64,000 nt of DNA from Streptomyces sp. NRRL F-5126 (GCF_000721265.1 NZ_JOFZ01000009.1:186001-250000); one strand, 5' to 3'; counted from the first letter of the stretch, positions 7,298 to 16,897 are shown. Made by a program: numbers and translations. Notes: generated from the letters alone by a model not told the origin.

Positions 7298-8262
7298 ACA
7301 CACCCACCGCGCCCCCGGCACTGCGGGCCACCGGTCTCGGCCGCAGCTTCCGCGGCGGCTGGGCGCTGCGGGACTGCGACATCGACATACCCGCCGGCAG
7401 CGTCACCGCGCTCGTCGGCGCCAACGGTGCCGGGAAATCCACCCTGTTGCAGCTCGCCGCCGACCAGCTGCGCCCGACCACGGGCCGGATACGCGTCTTC
7501 GGGGACGACCCCGGCTCGCCCCCCTCGCGCGAGCGGCGGGCCTTCCTCGCCCAGGGCGCGCCCCTCTACCCCGACCTGACCGTCGCCGAGACCCTCAGGC
7601 TGGGCCGCGAGCTCAACGCCGCCTTCGACACGGAGGCCGCCGAGCGCGTGGTGCGCGCAGGGGACATCGCGCCCCGCAGCCGCGTCGGCGGGCTCTCCGC
7701 CGGGCAGCGCAGCCGCGTCGCGCTCGCGGTCGTCCTCGCCCGCAAGGCCGGCCTGCTGCTGCTCGACGAGCCGCTCGCCGACCTCGACCCGCTGGCGCGG
7801 CACGAGATCACCGGCCTGCTGATGGCCGAGGCGGCCGAACGGCAGCTCACCCTCGTGATCTCCTCCCACGTGCTCGCCGAGGTCGAGAACGTCTGCGACC
7901 GCGTCCTGCTGCTGCACCACGGCAAGGTCCAGCTCGACGGCGACGTGCAGGAGCTGCGCGACGGGCACACACTCGTGCGCGGCCGCGCGCACGAGGACAC
8001 GCCGGACGGGCTGCCGCCCGCGCTCGACCGCGCGGCCGTCGTCGAGTCGTCCCGCACCGGCCGGCTCGTCACCGCGCTCGTCAGCCACGTCCAGGCGACG
8101 CCAGGACAGGACGCACCGGGCGGCGCGGCGGCGGCCCCGTTCGCCTGGGACCCGGATCGGTGGGAGACCGCCACGCCCTCCGTCGAGGAACTGCTGCTCG
8201 GGCGGCTGCGCGCGGCCCGCGCCGCCGACGGCGCACGCGACGGCGAGAGGAGCGCGGCATGA
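7294..8262 (+). CDS. ABC transporter ATP-binding protein
   Basis: The 322-residue cytoplasmic ATPase has Walker A GANGAGKST (about residues 47-55), signature LSAGQRSRVALA, Walker B LLLLDEPLADLD and the switch His in LVISSHVLAEVENVCDRVLLL. The signature is LSAGQ instead of the canonical LSGGQ, a common variant in export-type ABC-2 systems. A roughly 90-residue C-terminal tail is specific to this subfamily. GTG 7294 overlaps the stop of the regulator gene (GTGA), and the gene's own stop overlaps the permease start (ATGA). It energises export or a membrane process together with the 8259-9212 permease; the substrate is unknown. Confidence 0.9.
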   Translation: MNTPTAPPALRATGLGRSFRGGWALRDCDIDIPAGSVTALVGANGAGKSTLLQLAADQLRPTTGRIRVFGDDPGSPPSRERRAFLAQGAPLYPDLTVAETLRLGRELNAAFDTEAAERVVRAGDIAPRSRVGGLSAGQRSRVALAVVLARKAGLLLLDEPLADLDPLARHEITGLLMAEAAERQLTLVISSHVLAEVENVCDRVLLLHHGKVQLDGDVQELRDGHTLVRGRAHEDTPDGLPPALDRAAVVESSRTGRLVTALVSHVQATPGQDAPGGAAAAPFAWDPDRWETATPSVEELLLGRLRAARAADGARDGERSAA

Positions 8263-9212
8263 CCGGCACCCTCTGGTACGCCTGGCGCCGCCAGCGCGGC
8301 CAGCTCCTCATCGGCCTCGCCCTGGTCGTGGCCTTCGCGGTGTGGGCCGTCGTCGAGCACTCCTCGCTGATGTCGTACATACACGGACACCACGCCCCGC
8401 TGTGCAAGGGCTGGAACGGCACCTGCAAGAACAACCCGTGGTCGATCGTCGCGATCCTCGACAGCACGGGACCGCTGAAGCTGGCCTGCGGCATGAGCAT
8501 GGCCGTGCCCGCACTCGTCGGTGTGTTCTGGGGGGCGCCGCTGATCGGGCGCGAGCTGGAGAGCGGCACCTACCGCTTCGCGCTGGCCCAGGGCATGGGC
8601 CCCGTACGGTGGTTCGCCGTGCGCTTCGGTGTCGCCGCGGCCTGCTCGGCGCTCGGCTCCGCCGTACTCGCGGCGCTCGTCGCCTGGTGGTGGTCGCCCG
8701 TCTCCAACATGCTCAGCGGCCTGTACTGGTCCGACGGCTACATCTACGACGCGACGGGCCCAGCGGCCGTCGCCTGCGCGCTGTTCGGCCTCGCCGCCGG
8801 CAGCGCCGCCGGGCTGCTGCTGCGGCGCGTGATCCCGGCGATGGCGGCGACGCTCGCCGCCCTGTTCGTCGTGCGGTTCGCCCTGTTCGCCCTCAGGCTG
8901 ACGTGGCTGACACCGGTCACCCGGATCAGCCCGGGCATGCGGCCCAAGCAGCTGATCGGCAGCGCCCGTTCGGCCGGGGACTGGGGCTACATCGCCGCGA
9001 ACGGCTCGTACCACGACATCAGTGCCTGCGAGTTCTCCGGCGACCGGCTGAGGAAGTGCATGGAGCAGCACGACTTCGTCTCCCGCTACTACCGGGTCTT
9101 CCCGAGCCACGACTTCTGGACCAGCCAGTGGATCGCCACCGCGATCCTGCTGGTGCTCGCCGTCGCGCTGGTCGCGCTCATCGTCGTACGCCTGCGCCGC
9201 CGCGCGCTCTAG
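8259..9212 (+). CDS. ABC-2-type transporter permease
   Basis: The 317-residue membrane protein starts with a basic MTGTLWYAWRRQRGQ and has about six hydrophobic segments: LIGLALVVAFAVWAV near residue 20, then about 85-105, 120-145, 165-190, 195-215, and a last span VLAVALVALIVVRLRRRAL. Between TM1 and TM2 there is a roughly 50-residue extracytoplasmic loop with two Cys, and a larger loop before the last TM carries two more (SACEFSGDRLRKCMEQ). This is the layout of YtrA-operon permeases. Its start overlaps the ATPase stop by 4 nt, so the two should be made in equal amounts. Confidence 0.85.
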   Translation: MTGTLWYAWRRQRGQLLIGLALVVAFAVWAVVEHSSLMSYIHGHHAPLCKGWNGTCKNNPWSIVAILDSTGPLKLACGMSMAVPALVGVFWGAPLIGRELESGTYRFALAQGMGPVRWFAVRFGVAAACSALGSAVLAALVAWWWSPVSNMLSGLYWSDGYIYDATGPAAVACALFGLAAGSAAGLLLRRVIPAMAATLAALFVVRFALFALRLTWLTPVTRISPGMRPKQLIGSARSAGDWGYIAANGSYHDISACEFSGDRLRKCMEQHDFVSRYYRVFPSHDFWTSQWIATAILLVLAVALVALIVVRLRRRAL

Positions 9213-9222
9213 AACGCGGGCG

Positions 9223-9256
9223 CGTGCGGGCGCGGGCAACCTCCCCCGCCCGCACG
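9223..9256 (+). terminator. Stem-loop after the ABC permease operon
   Basis: CGTGCGGGCG at 9223-9232 pairs exactly with 9247-9256 across a 14-nt loop, starting 10 nt after the permease stop. It is a plausible factor-independent terminator without a T-run. Confidence 0.5.
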
Positions 9257-9318
9257 GCGCCCCGCCGGATCCGAGCGTCAACGCCCCCAGCCCACGCTTA
9301 CGAAGGGAACAGTCAGAG

Positions 9319-10116
9319 ATGCCCACGTCCACGTCACCGAAGGCGCTGCGCAGCAACCGCACCGCACTCGCCCACAAGGTGCGCTACGCGGTGCTCAACC
9401 CCGGCCGCGTCGCCCCCTACGTGCGGCGCAACGCCCGCGACACCTGGCTGCGCCTGAAACACCCCAACCACGTCGACTACTACCGCGCCGTGATGGCGTC
9501 CGACACCGCACGCAACCCGGAGGCGGCCGTCGGCAGCCGGACCCACGACCGGTGGCTCGCGCTCGGCGCCATGCAGTACGAGTACCTGCTCGGGCACGGC
9601 CTGTCACCCGCACACCGCATGCTGGACATCGGCTGCGGCAACCTGCGGGCAGGCTGGCGCTTCATCGACCACCTGGACAGCGGGAACTACTACGGCATCG
9701 ACATCTCGCCGGACATCCTCATCTCCGCGAAGCAGACGCTGACGCGCTTCCACCTCCAGGACAAGCTGCCGCACCTCACCATCACCCAGGACCTGACGCT
9801 CGACTTCCTGCCCGACGCGCACTTCGACGTCGTGCACGCGCACAGCGTGTTCTCGCACTCGCCGCTCGACGTCATCGACGAGTGCCTGTCGCACGTCGGC
9901 AGGGTGCTGCGGCCCGGCGGCTTCTTCGACTTCACCTTCGACCGCACGGAGGGCGACGAGCACCAGGTGCTGCGGGAGGACTTCTACTACCGCACGGAAA
10001 CACTGATCGCACTCGCCGAGAAGCGCGGGCTGCACGGGCGGTTCATGGACGACTGGGAGACGCGCAAGCACGGGCAGTCGAAGATACGGGTCAGCGTGGA
10101 GCCCGTCGCGTCCTGA
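9319..10116 (+). CDS. Class I SAM-dependent methyltransferase
   Basis: The 265-residue protein has the class I methyltransferase core. MLDIGCGNLRAG at residues 101-112 is motif I, YYGIDISPDIL motif II, HFDVVHAHSVFSH motif IV, and VLRPGGFFDFTFD motif VI. The roughly 95-residue N-terminal helical region (VRYAVLNPGRVAPYVRRNARDTWLRLKHPNHVDYYRAVM) is characteristic of a subfamily often found near polysaccharide or cell-envelope genes. The acceptor is unknown. It is transcribed separately (about 106 nt after the ABC operon), and its 3' end overlaps that of the convergent MFS gene by 26 nt. Confidence 0.8.
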   Translation: MPTSTSPKALRSNRTALAHKVRYAVLNPGRVAPYVRRNARDTWLRLKHPNHVDYYRAVMASDTARNPEAAVGSRTHDRWLALGAMQYEYLLGHGLSPAHRMLDIGCGNLRAGWRFIDHLDSGNYYGIDISPDILISAKQTLTRFHLQDKLPHLTITQDLTLDFLPDAHFDVVHAHSVFSHSPLDVIDECLSHVGRVLRPGGFFDFTFDRTEGDEHQVLREDFYYRTETLIALAEKRGLHGRFMDDWETRKHGQSKIRVSVEPVAS

Positions 10117-11833
10117 ACGCGCGGAACGCGCGGGCGGCGTGGGAGGTGCCGGACGGACCGGAGGTGCCCGAGGTGGCGGAGGCGCGGGGTGCCGCGCCCG
10201 ACTCCGCCGCGCCCGGGCCCGCCGCGGCCGCTTCACCCGGCACGACTTGGGCGGGGCGGCCGCCCGGGTGCCGCAACGAGACGAAGAACGCCACCGCGAG
10301 GCACGCGGCCATGCAGTAGAAGACCACGCGGTTCGCCTCAGCGAAGTCCATGCGGATCGAGCCCGCCGCGTCCCTGACGGCGCTGGAGACGGCCCCGCTG
10401 CCGCTGGGCGGACGGCTGTCGCCCTGGCCCGTCACGGACTGGGCGATGTGCCGCGCCGCGTCGTGCGCCGCGCCGGCCGGCACGCCGCGGCCGTGCAGTG
10501 TGTCGAAGACCCTGCTGGTGGTGGTGTGCGTGAGCACGGTCCCGAAGACGGCGAGCCCGATACTGGCCGCGTAGTTGCGCACGGTCTGCGAGATGCCGGT
10601 GACCTCGCCGTACGAGGCGCCGATCGCGCGGTTGACCGCGTCCGTCGAGGCCGGGGCCAGGATGAAGCCGATGCCCGCGCCCGCGAGCGCCACGTAAGGC
10701 CACTGGTCGTGCATCGACAGGGACGTCGCCTTGCCCGCCCACAGCGCGAACCCCACGGCTCCGACGATCGAACCGATCTTCAGCGCGGGGCGCGCACCCT
10801 GCTTGTCGAGGATCCGGCCGCCCCACTGCGAGGCGACGGCGAAGCCGACGAAGAAGTACAGCAGGAACAGGGCTGCCTGGTTCGGGGACGCGCTCAGCGA
10901 CACCTGCGCGTACACCGACGCGAAGAAGAACAGCGGGACGAACGCGAGCATCGCGAAGAACAGCACGACCATGTCGACGGTGAACGCCCGGTCCTTGAAG
11001 ACCGCCAGCCTGATCAGCGGGTGCGCACGCGTCAGTTCGTAGCGCACGAACACCGCGAGGACGGCCAGGCCGCCCACGACACACCCCCAGGTCGCGGCCG
11101 ACGCCCACCCCCACGCCGACGCCTGCATGAAGCCGAACACACTGAGCGCCAGGCCGATCGCCACGAGCACGGCGCCCGCCACGTCCACCCGGTCGGCGCG
11201 GCGCACGTTCGGCACCCTCGCAAGACCCACAAGCGCCAGCGCGATCACCGCGATCGGCACGTTCACCCAGAAGACGGCGCGCCACGTCCAGTCGGTCAGC
11301 CAGCCGCCGAGCAGCGGACCCACCGCCGTCAGCGCGCCCGACAGGCCGAAGAACAGGGCCAGTGCCCGCCCGCGCCGCCCGGCGGGGAACGCCTCGACAA
11401 CGACGGCGAGCGCGGCGGGGAACATCAGGGCCGCGCCGAGCCCCTGCGTCGCGCGGAAGATGACCAGCCAGGCCTGTGCGAACCCGCCGCTGGGCACCAC
11501 ACCGCACAGCACCGACGACACCACGAAGACCAGCGTGCCGATCACCATCATCAGGCGGTGGCCGAAGATGTCGGCGAGCCGCCCGCCGAGCGCGAAGAAC
11601 GCCGCGAGGGCCAGCAGGTAGGCGTTGATCACCCACTGCATGCCCGACGAGGACAGGCTCAGCTCCCGCACGATGTCGGGTGCGGCGATCGACACGATGG
11701 TCTGGTCGATGAACGTCATCGCGACGGCGAACAGCATCGCCGCCAGTGTGAGTGTCTGGCGGACGGCGGGGCTGCTGCCGCCCGCCGATGTCAGCGGGCG
11801 CTCAGGCGTCTCACGGCTGCTCATGCGGACCAT
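10091..11833 (-). CDS. MFS transporter, DHA2 family (14-TM drug:H+ antiporter type)
   Basis: The 580-residue protein has about 14 hydrophobic spans. The A motif in loop 2-3 reads GGRLADIFGHRLMM, and motif D1 is seen in the first span (FIDQTIVSIAAPDI). GPLLGGWLTD WTWRAVFWVNVP is the antiporter C motif typical of DHA2 exporters such as QacA and LfrA. The C-terminal tail of about 60 residues is low-complexity (Ala/Gly/Ser/Thr). Substrates of the family are lipophilic cations and antibiotics; the one here is unknown. ATG 11833 follows GGGGGACC; ATG 11824 is an alternative three codons in. It converges on the methyltransferase gene with a 26-nt overlap. Confidence 0.88.
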   Translation of the reverse strand: MVRMSSRETPERPLTSAGGSSPAVRQTLTLAAMLFAVAMTFIDQTIVSIAAPDIVRELSLSSSGMQWVINAYLLALAAFFALGGRLADIFGHRLMMVIGTLVFVVSSVLCGVVPSGGFAQAWLVIFRATQGLGAALMFPAALAVVVEAFPAGRRGRALALFFGLSGALTAVGPLLGGWLTDWTWRAVFWVNVPIAVIALALVGLARVPNVRRADRVDVAGAVLVAIGLALSVFGFMQASAWGWASAATWGCVVGGLAVLAVFVRYELTRAHPLIRLAVFKDRAFTVDMVVLFFAMLAFVPLFFFASVYAQVSLSASPNQAALFLLYFFVGFAVASQWGGRILDKQGARPALKIGSIVGAVGFALWAGKATSLSMHDQWPYVALAGAGIGFILAPASTDAVNRAIGASYGEVTGISQTVRNYAASIGLAVFGTVLTHTTTSRVFDTLHGRGVPAGAAHDAARHIAQSVTGQGDSRPPSGSGAVSSAVRDAAGSIRMDFAEANRVVFYCMAACLAVAFFVSLRHPGGRPAQVVPGEAAAAGPGAAESGAAPRASATSGTSGPSGTSHAARAFRAFRTRRAPR

Positions 11834-11892
11834 GGTCCCCCGCGCCCCGCCGCCCCGCACGTCCAGCGCGTCCCAGGGGGCGGGCCCGGCTC

Positions 11893-12342
11893 CTACGCGC
11901 GCGCCGCGCCCGCCTTCCCGCGCCGCCTGCGCCTCGGCTCCTGGTCGGGCAGCCAGCCGAACGCGAGCGAACTGCCCACGAGGCCGAGCAGCATGCCGAC
12001 GACGAAGCCGCCGAGGTTGGACGTGACCCACATGCCGAGGGAGCACAGCACCGAGATCACCGAGTAGAACAGCCGGTGCATCGGGTTGAAGATGATCAGC
12101 AGCCCGCAGATCGCGACCACGGCGGGCAGCAGGTACCCGGCCAGCGACTCCGCGCCCGCGTGCAGGACGACGGAGATGTTGGCGCGCTCGCTGAGCAGCG
12201 TCTCGCACCCGCCGAGCAGCACGCAGAGACCGCCCCAGAAGGGCCGTCTGCGCCGCCACCCGCGAAAGCCCCGCTGCCTGGCGGCGGGCACGGCGGCCGG
12301 GGACGGGTCCCCGGCCGGCCGCTCGCCGGGCTCGGACGCCAC
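11893..12342 (-). CDS. DUF6114-domain membrane protein
   Basis: The 149-residue product has three to four hydrophobic spans: FWGGLCVLLGGCETLL, YLLPAVVAICGLLIIF, LFYSVISVLCSLGMWVT, and LGGFVVGMLLGLVGSSLAFGW. Its C-terminus is very basic (PRRRRRGKAGAARA). This is the pattern of the Streptomyces DUF6114 family, almost always encoded directly after a DUF6230 gene, as here: the GTG start 12342 is 2 nt beyond the upstream stop. Function is unknown. The pairing with a secreted partner suggests a membrane anchor or export helper. Confidence 0.7.
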   Translation of the reverse strand: MASEPGERPAGDPSPAAVPAARQRGFRGWRRRRPFWGGLCVLLGGCETLLSERANISVVLHAGAESLAGYLLPAVVAICGLLIIFNPMHRLFYSVISVLCSLGMWVTSNLGGFVVGMLLGLVGSSLAFGWLPDQEPRRRRRGKAGAARA

Positions 12343-12344
12343 GC

Positions 12345-13010
12345 TCAGCAGCCCTTCTTCGAGAAGCTCATGTGCAGCCCCGGCAGGGTGAACCTGGAGG
12401 CCGTCGTGGCGTAGTTGGTCTGCCTGAAGTTGTTCATGGTGACCGTGTCGGCCTGCTGCCCGAACACCCCGAGCGGCCCCTTGACCGGCGGCTTGTCGAA
12501 CGTGGACGCGTCGCCGCCGATCTCGATGTTGTCGAACGATGCGAGCTTGCCCGCGATGTCCGTCGAGTCCGTCGTCAACGTGTCCGCGTGCACCGGGTTG
12601 TTCGGGTCGGCGCCCGCCGTGATGTGCAGGTACACACCGCCGAGCGCCACGCTCTGGCACAGGTTGGTGATGTCGGCCTTGCGGATGGCGGTGACGATCG
12701 TGAGGACCTGGCCTCCCGTGTCACCCGCGTTCGGGCTGCCGGGCGCCATGTGGTCGAGGCCGCCGAACTGGCCGAAACCGGTGCCCGTCAGCTTGTCGCC
12801 GCGCACCACGAACGGCATGCCCGATATCGCGAACTGCGCCGCCAGGGCGCCCTGCGCGGTGAGCACCACGAGCGTGGCGGCTATCGCGGCGGCGGGCACC
12901 CCCATCACGGCCGCCCTGCGCAGGCGTACCCGGCCCCGGCGGGCGGGCGGCGGCGCGAGGGCGGCGGCGCCCTCGCCGTCGAGTCTGTCTGGTCCTTCGG
13001 AGATGGCCAT
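12345..13010 (-). CDS. DUF6230-family exported protein
   Basis: The 221-residue protein has a cytoplasmic N-tail, one hydrophobic segment around residues 32-57 (AAVMGVPAAAIAATLVVLTA QGALAAQFAIS) that can act as signal anchor or signal peptide, and an extracytoplasmic beta-rich domain (MPFVVRGDKLTGTGFGQFGG ... LPGLHMSFSKKGC) with a conserved pair of Cys (LCQSVALGG and the C-terminal KKGC). This matches DUF6230, known only as a Streptomyces family co-occurring with DUF6114. ATG 13010 is chosen. The two genes form one transcription unit; a TetR gene lies upstream on the same strand. Confidence 0.72.
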   Translation of the reverse strand: MAISEGPDRLDGEGAAALAPPPARRGRVRLRRAAVMGVPAAAIAATLVVLTAQGALAAQFAISGMPFVVRGDKLTGTGFGQFGGLDHMAPGSPNAGDTGGQVLTIVTAIRKADITNLCQSVALGGVYLHITAGADPNNPVHADTLTTDSTDIAGKLASFDNIEIGGDASTFDKPPVKGPLGVFGQQADTVTMNNFRQTNYATTASRFTLPGLHMSFSKKGC

Positions 13011-13255
13011 GAATGAGGCTCCTTGAACACGCTGACGATCGCGGAACGACGTGCGTCGGCTTCGCCCTGGCGCGGACCGCTCCCCGCGTCCACCGGTGGC
13101 ATCCCCCACAGGGCACAGCCACCTCAGAAGCCGGCGGCGCGGCCACGGGAGCACTTCGGAAGTTACCCCCAGGTACACCCCCGGTCAACGGGTCTGTGAA
13201 AAAGAGGTGCCCTTTGTGTGTGCACGGCCTGTTCGGGCGTCAACGCTGGTGTCAT

Positions 13256-13954
13256 TCAGGGCACTTCGTGCCCCGGCCGGGCGCCGAACGGCGCGAGCAC
13301 CACGCACAGCAGGGTCGGCAGCAGGTCGGGCAGCGTGTGCGCGGCGCCCTGCGAGATGCGCCGGTACAACGCGAGGTGGACGGCCCCGATCACCGCGTCC
13401 ACCAGCTCCTCGCCGACCACACCGGGCGGCGCGGGCGGCGCCTCGTCGAAGAACGTGCGGAACCTGCGCAGCAGCACCTCGCGCTCGGCGCGGCCCGCAC
13501 CGCCGATGCCCTCGACCTCCACCAGCATCGCGGCGAACGCGGGCGTGCCCGCCAGAATGGCCAGCAGCTCGGCGAGCGCCGCGCGCACGGCGGCCGGCCA
13601 GTCGCCCACGCTCCCGGCACGCAGGTGTTCCTGCTCCATGGCCTGCACGACGAGCCGCACCCCGGAGCGGTACGCGGCGAGCACCGCGTCCTCCTTTCCC
13701 GCGAACTGCTCGTAGAACACCGGCTTGGTCACACCGGCCGCCCGGCAGATGTCACTGATGCGCGCACCGGCGTACCCCTTTTCGGCCACGGTGCGCGCGA
13801 TCCCGTCGAGCAGCCGATCGCGCTGGGTCGCGGCCACCAGCTCCGCCGGCGTACGCCGAGGTCCCGGCCTGATCGACCGCTCGGGTTCGCGGCCCGTGCG
13901 GGCACCGGGCAGCAGCGGACGCCGCTCGTGGTCCTGGGCGATTTCCATGGCCAC
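13256..13954 (-). CDS. TetR-family transcriptional regulator
   Basis: This 232-residue regulator has an N-terminal HTH at about residues 43-90: RDRLLDGIARTVAEKGYAG, ISDICRAAGVTKPVFYEQFA, GKEDAVLAAY. A roughly 40-residue basic Pro/Arg leader precedes it, longer than usual. The helical ligand-binding domain begins near RLVVQAMEQEHLRAG and fits the TetR_C group with LAELLAILAGTPAFAAMLVEVE. The start could be Met3 (13948). It is divergent from the secreted protein gene at 14200 and codirectional with the DUF6230/DUF6114 pair, so either could be its target. An inverted repeat, GGGTT-TAC-AACCC, sits in the divergent region. Confidence 0.85.
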   Translation of the reverse strand: MAMEIAQDHERRPLLPGARTGREPERSIRPGPRRTPAELVAATQRDRLLDGIARTVAEKGYAGARISDICRAAGVTKPVFYEQFAGKEDAVLAAYRSGVRLVVQAMEQEHLRAGSVGDWPAAVRAALAELLAILAGTPAFAAMLVEVEGIGGAGRAEREVLLRRFRTFFDEAPPAPPGVVGEELVDAVIGAVHLALYRRISQGAAHTLPDLLPTLLCVVLAPFGARPGHEVP

Positions 13955-14010
13955 ATCCTTACCAACGGCCCTGCTTTCAGGCCCCGTACGGTTGACGCCT
14001 CCACCGCGGC

Positions 14011-14023
14011 GGGTTTACAACCC
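14011..14023. promoter_or_regulatory. GGGTT-TAC-AACCC inverted repeat in the TetR divergent region
   Basis: This 5-bp-arm palindrome lies 57 nt upstream of the TetR start. A third GGGTT half-site follows at 14028-14032. It is a candidate TetR operator. Confidence 0.35.
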
Positions 14024-14199
14024 TCTTGGGTTTCCCTCTCGCCGTGACGCGTCACGGCACGCGGAACGCACGAGGGCCGGGGCCCGGGACGGGTCCGTGG
14101 CGCCGGGCCCGTTTCCCCCAATCCCCCACCAGTCAATCCGACTTCGCACCGTCGTACGTCGCACGTCCATACCGTCCGTTCGACACAAGGGACTTCACC

Positions 14200-14868
14200 A
14201 TGGGCAAGCGCACTCTCCTCGCCACCGCAGGCGTCTCCGCCGCCGCGGCACTCCTCGCCGCCGCACCGGCCTTCGCGGCGGGCGCCGCGGCCGGCTCCGT
14301 CCTCACGTACGGCAGCGCGGGCGGCACCGCCGTCGCCACAGGCGACGTGCTCACCGCCGCGCTCGCACCCGGCGCGCAGGCCGTCATCGCGACGACCTCG
14401 GGCGGCAGCACCGGCATCACCTGCACCAGCTCGACGTTCACCGCCTCCGTCACGGGCAACCCGGCCGCGCCCGGCACGGCCACCGAGTCCGTCACCGACC
14501 ACACCTTCGGCGGCTGCACGACCAACGTGCTCGGCGCGACGGGCGTGCAGAGCATCACCGTGGGCAACCTGCCCTTCGCCTCGACGGCCACCTCCGCGGG
14601 CGCGCTCGACGTGGCCGCGGGCAGCGCGGGCCCGATCACGACGACGCTGGAGCTGAACACGGTGCTGGGCTCGATCACCTGCGTCTACACCTCGACGGGG
14701 CTGAGCGGCACGACGTCCAACACCGGAAACACGATCACCTTCACCGACCAGCACTTCGCGAAGACGACGGGGTCGGGTCTCTGCCCGTCGGACGGCTACT
14801 TCTCGGCGACGTACGGCCCCGTGCAGGACACCAGCGTGTCCGGCAGCCCGTCGGTGTTCGTCAACTGA
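14200..14868 (+). CDS. Small secreted protein with N-terminal signal peptide
   Basis: The 222-residue protein begins with a clear Sec-type signal peptide: MGKRTLLATAGVSAAAALLA followed by AAPAFA, with predicted cleavage after AFA at about residue 26. The mature part is Thr/Ser/Gly-rich, beta-type, and has five Cys (ITCTSS, GGCTTN, ITCVYT, GLCPSD). The repeated phrasing TFTASVTGNP ... ITVGNLPF resembles a family of Streptomyces secreted proteins of unknown role. No enzymatic motif is visible. ATG 14200 lies 11 nt after ACAAGGGA. It is monocistronic and divergent from the TetR gene. Confidence 0.7.
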   Translation: MGKRTLLATAGVSAAAALLAAAPAFAAGAAAGSVLTYGSAGGTAVATGDVLTAALAPGAQAVIATTSGGSTGITCTSSTFTASVTGNPAAPGTATESVTDHTFGGCTTNVLGATGVQSITVGNLPFASTATSAGALDVAAGSAGPITTTLELNTVLGSITCVYTSTGLSGTTSNTGNTITFTDQHFAKTTGSGLCPSDGYFSATYGPVQDTSVSGSPSVFVN

Positions 14869-14916
14869 CGCCTCCCCAAGGGACGTTGGCGGCGACCGTG
14901 CACCGCGCGGCCGCCG

Positions 14917-15564
14917 TCAGGCGTCGCCCCCGCCGCCCCCTGCGCCCTCTGCGCCCTCGCCGGTGAGGTGGGTGAAGGCGGCGAGGTTGCGGGTCGACTC
15001 GCCACGCGACACACGCCAGGCGTACTCCTTGCGGATCGCGTCGGCGAAGCCCAGCTCGAGCAGTGTGTTGAACGAGCCGTCGGCCTCTTCGAGCACCGCG
15101 CCGAGCAGCCGGTCGAGCTCGTCCTCGGTGACGGCGGCGAGCGGCAGCCTGGCCGTCAGGTAGACGTCGCCCAGCCGGTCGATCGAGTAACTCACCCCAT
15201 ACAGGCGGAGGTTGCGCTCCAGCAGCCAGCGGTGGACGCGGTCGGCACGCTCGTCGGGGTGGCGGACGACGAAGGCGTTCAGGGAGAGCGAGTGCCGGCC
15301 GACGCGCAGCGAGCACGTCGTGGACAGCTTGCGCGTGCCGGGCAGTGTGACCACGTACGAGCCCGGTTCCGGCGATTCCCAGGTGACGCCGGTGCGTGCG
15401 TGGCCGGCGGCGTCCTTGCCGCCACCGCCCCCGGAGCCGCCGCCGTTCGCGTCAGCTTCCGCGTCCCTGAGTCCTTCGAGGGCACGCTCGACGACACGCG
15501 CGGCCTCCTCGGCCGCCGTCGCCGCCGCGCCCCCTGCGGCCGTGCCGCGCTGCGCGTCACCCAT
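14917..15564 (-). CDS. YbjN-domain protein
   Basis: The 215-residue protein has a helical N-terminus, a Gly-rich linker (about residues 38-50), and a YbjN/type III secretion chaperone-like alpha/beta domain ([20 protein letters not shown] ... [20 protein letters not shown] ... [20 protein letters not shown]). The C-terminus is Gly/Ala-rich. YbjN domains have no firm biochemical role. This gene neighbours mshA in streptomycetes, and here its start overlaps the mshA stop by 8 nt, so the two are probably co-translated. Confidence 0.78.
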   Translation of the reverse strand: MGDAQRGTAAGGAAATAAEEAARVVERALEGLRDAEADANGGGSGGGGGKDAAGHARTGVTWESPEPGSYVVTLPGTRKLSTTCSLRVGRHSLSLNAFVVRHPDERADRVHRWLLERNLRLYGVSYSIDRLGDVYLTARLPLAAVTEDELDRLLGAVLEEADGSFNTLLELGFADAIRKEYAWRVSRGESTRNLAAFTHLTGEGAEGAGGGGGDA

Positions 15565-16897
15565 GCGGCGAGCGTACGCGACGCCGGTGGTCGTGCAGGG
15601 CAGCGGTGTAGGTGTCGGCGGTGGCGCGCGCCGCCGTGTCCCAGCCGAAGCCCCGCGCGTGCCGCGCCGCCGCGGCGCCCATCTCGTCCACCAGTCCTGG
15701 CCGGTCGATGAAGCGGCGCAGCGCGTCCGCGTACGCGGCGGGGTCGTGGCCGGGGATGAGGAAGCCTGTCGTGCCGTCCCGCACGGCCACCGGCAGGCCG
15801 CCGACGCCGGCGGCGACGACGGGTGTCCCCGTCGCCTGCGCCTCGATCGCGACCAGGCCGAACGACTCGCTGTACGACGGCATGACCAGCACCGACGCGG
15901 CGCGGAACCAGTCCGCGAGGCGGTCCTGCCCGACCGGCGGCACGAACCGCACCAGGTCGGCGATGCCCAGCCTGGCGGCGAGCTTCTGCAGCTCCTCCGG
16001 CTTCGCGAGCCCGCTGCCGCTCGGCCCGCCGACCACCGGCACGACCAGCCGGTCGCGCAGCGAGGGCGAGCGGTCCACCAGCAGCCCGACGGCGCGCAGC
16101 AGGACGTCCGGCGCCTTCAGCGGCTGGATGCGGCCGGCGAACAGCGGCACGAACGCGTCCGCGGGCAGGCCGAGCCTGGCCCGCGCGGCGGCGCGGCCGT
16201 CGCCCGGCCTGAAGCGCTCCAGGTTGACGCCGGGGTGCACGACGGCCGTGCGTGAGGGGTCCGCGTCGTAGAAGCGGACGAGTTCGCCCGCCTCCTCGTC
16301 GGTGTTGGCGATCAGGCGGTCGGCGGCACGTACGACCTGGGTCTCGCCGATGACCCGGGCCGGGGGCTCGGGGGTGTCGCCCTCGGCGAGCGCCGCGTTC
16401 TTCACCTTCGCCATGGTGTGCATGGCGTGCACGAGCGGGACGCGCCAGCGCTCGGCGGCCAGCCAGCCGACGTGCCCGGACAGCCAGTAGTGCGAGTGCA
16501 CCAGGTCGTAGTGGCCGGGCCGGTGCCCGGCCCACGCCCGCATCACGCCGTGCGTGAAGGCGCACAGCTGCGCGGGCAGGTCCTCCTTGGACAGCCCCTC
16601 GTACGGTCCCGCGTCCACGTGGCGCACGAGCACGCCTGGGGCGAGCTCCACGGCGGAGCTGAGCCCGCCGGTGGTGGCGCGGGTGAAGATCTCCACCTCG
16701 ATGTCGATGGCGGCGAGGCGCTTGGCCAGCTCCACGATGTAGACGTTCATCCCGCCCGCGTCGCCCGTGCCGGGCTGGTGCAGCGGCGAGGTGTGCACGC
16801 TGAGCATGGCGACGCGGCGCGGCCTGCGGCGCTGTCCGGGGAACCTGAGCCTGGGGGGCGGTACCGTGCCCTTGATCCTGGACACGTACTGGCTCAC
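15557..16897 (-). CDS. mshA: D-inositol-3-phosphate glycosyltransferase MshA, first step of mycothiol synthesis
   Basis: The 446-residue GT4 enzyme joins GlcNAc from UDP-GlcNAc to 1D-myo-inositol 3-phosphate. The sequence shows the MshA signature [20 protein letters not shown] (donor and acceptor loop), [47 protein letters not shown], and the nucleotide-sugar motif [20 protein letters not shown] (E-x7-E). GTG 16897 is chosen because MSQYVSR is the N-terminus I recall for the S. coelicolor protein and because AGAGGA precedes it; an in-frame GTG at 16930 would add 11 residues. mshD, the last enzyme of the pathway, is in the same window at 43910-44830. Confidence 0.95.
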   Translation of the reverse strand: MSQYVSRIKGTVPPPRLRFPGQRRRPRRVAMLSVHTSPLHQPGTGDAGGMNVYIVELAKRLAAIDIEVEIFTRATTGGLSSAVELAPGVLVRHVDAGPYEGLSKEDLPAQLCAFTHGVMRAWAGHRPGHYDLVHSHYWLSGHVGWLAAERWRVPLVHAMHTMAKVKNAALAEGDTPEPPARVIGETQVVRAADRLIANTDEEAGELVRFYDADPSRTAVVHPGVNLERFRPGDGRAAARARLGLPADAFVPLFAGRIQPLKAPDVLLRAVGLLVDRSPSLRDRLVVPVVGGPSGSGLAKPEELQKLAARLGIADLVRFVPPVGQDRLADWFRAASVLVMPSYSESFGLVAIEAQATGTPVVAAGVGGLPVAVRDGTTGFLIPGHDPAAYADALRRFIDRPGLVDEMGAAAARHARGFGWDTAARATADTYTAALHDHRRRVRSPHG

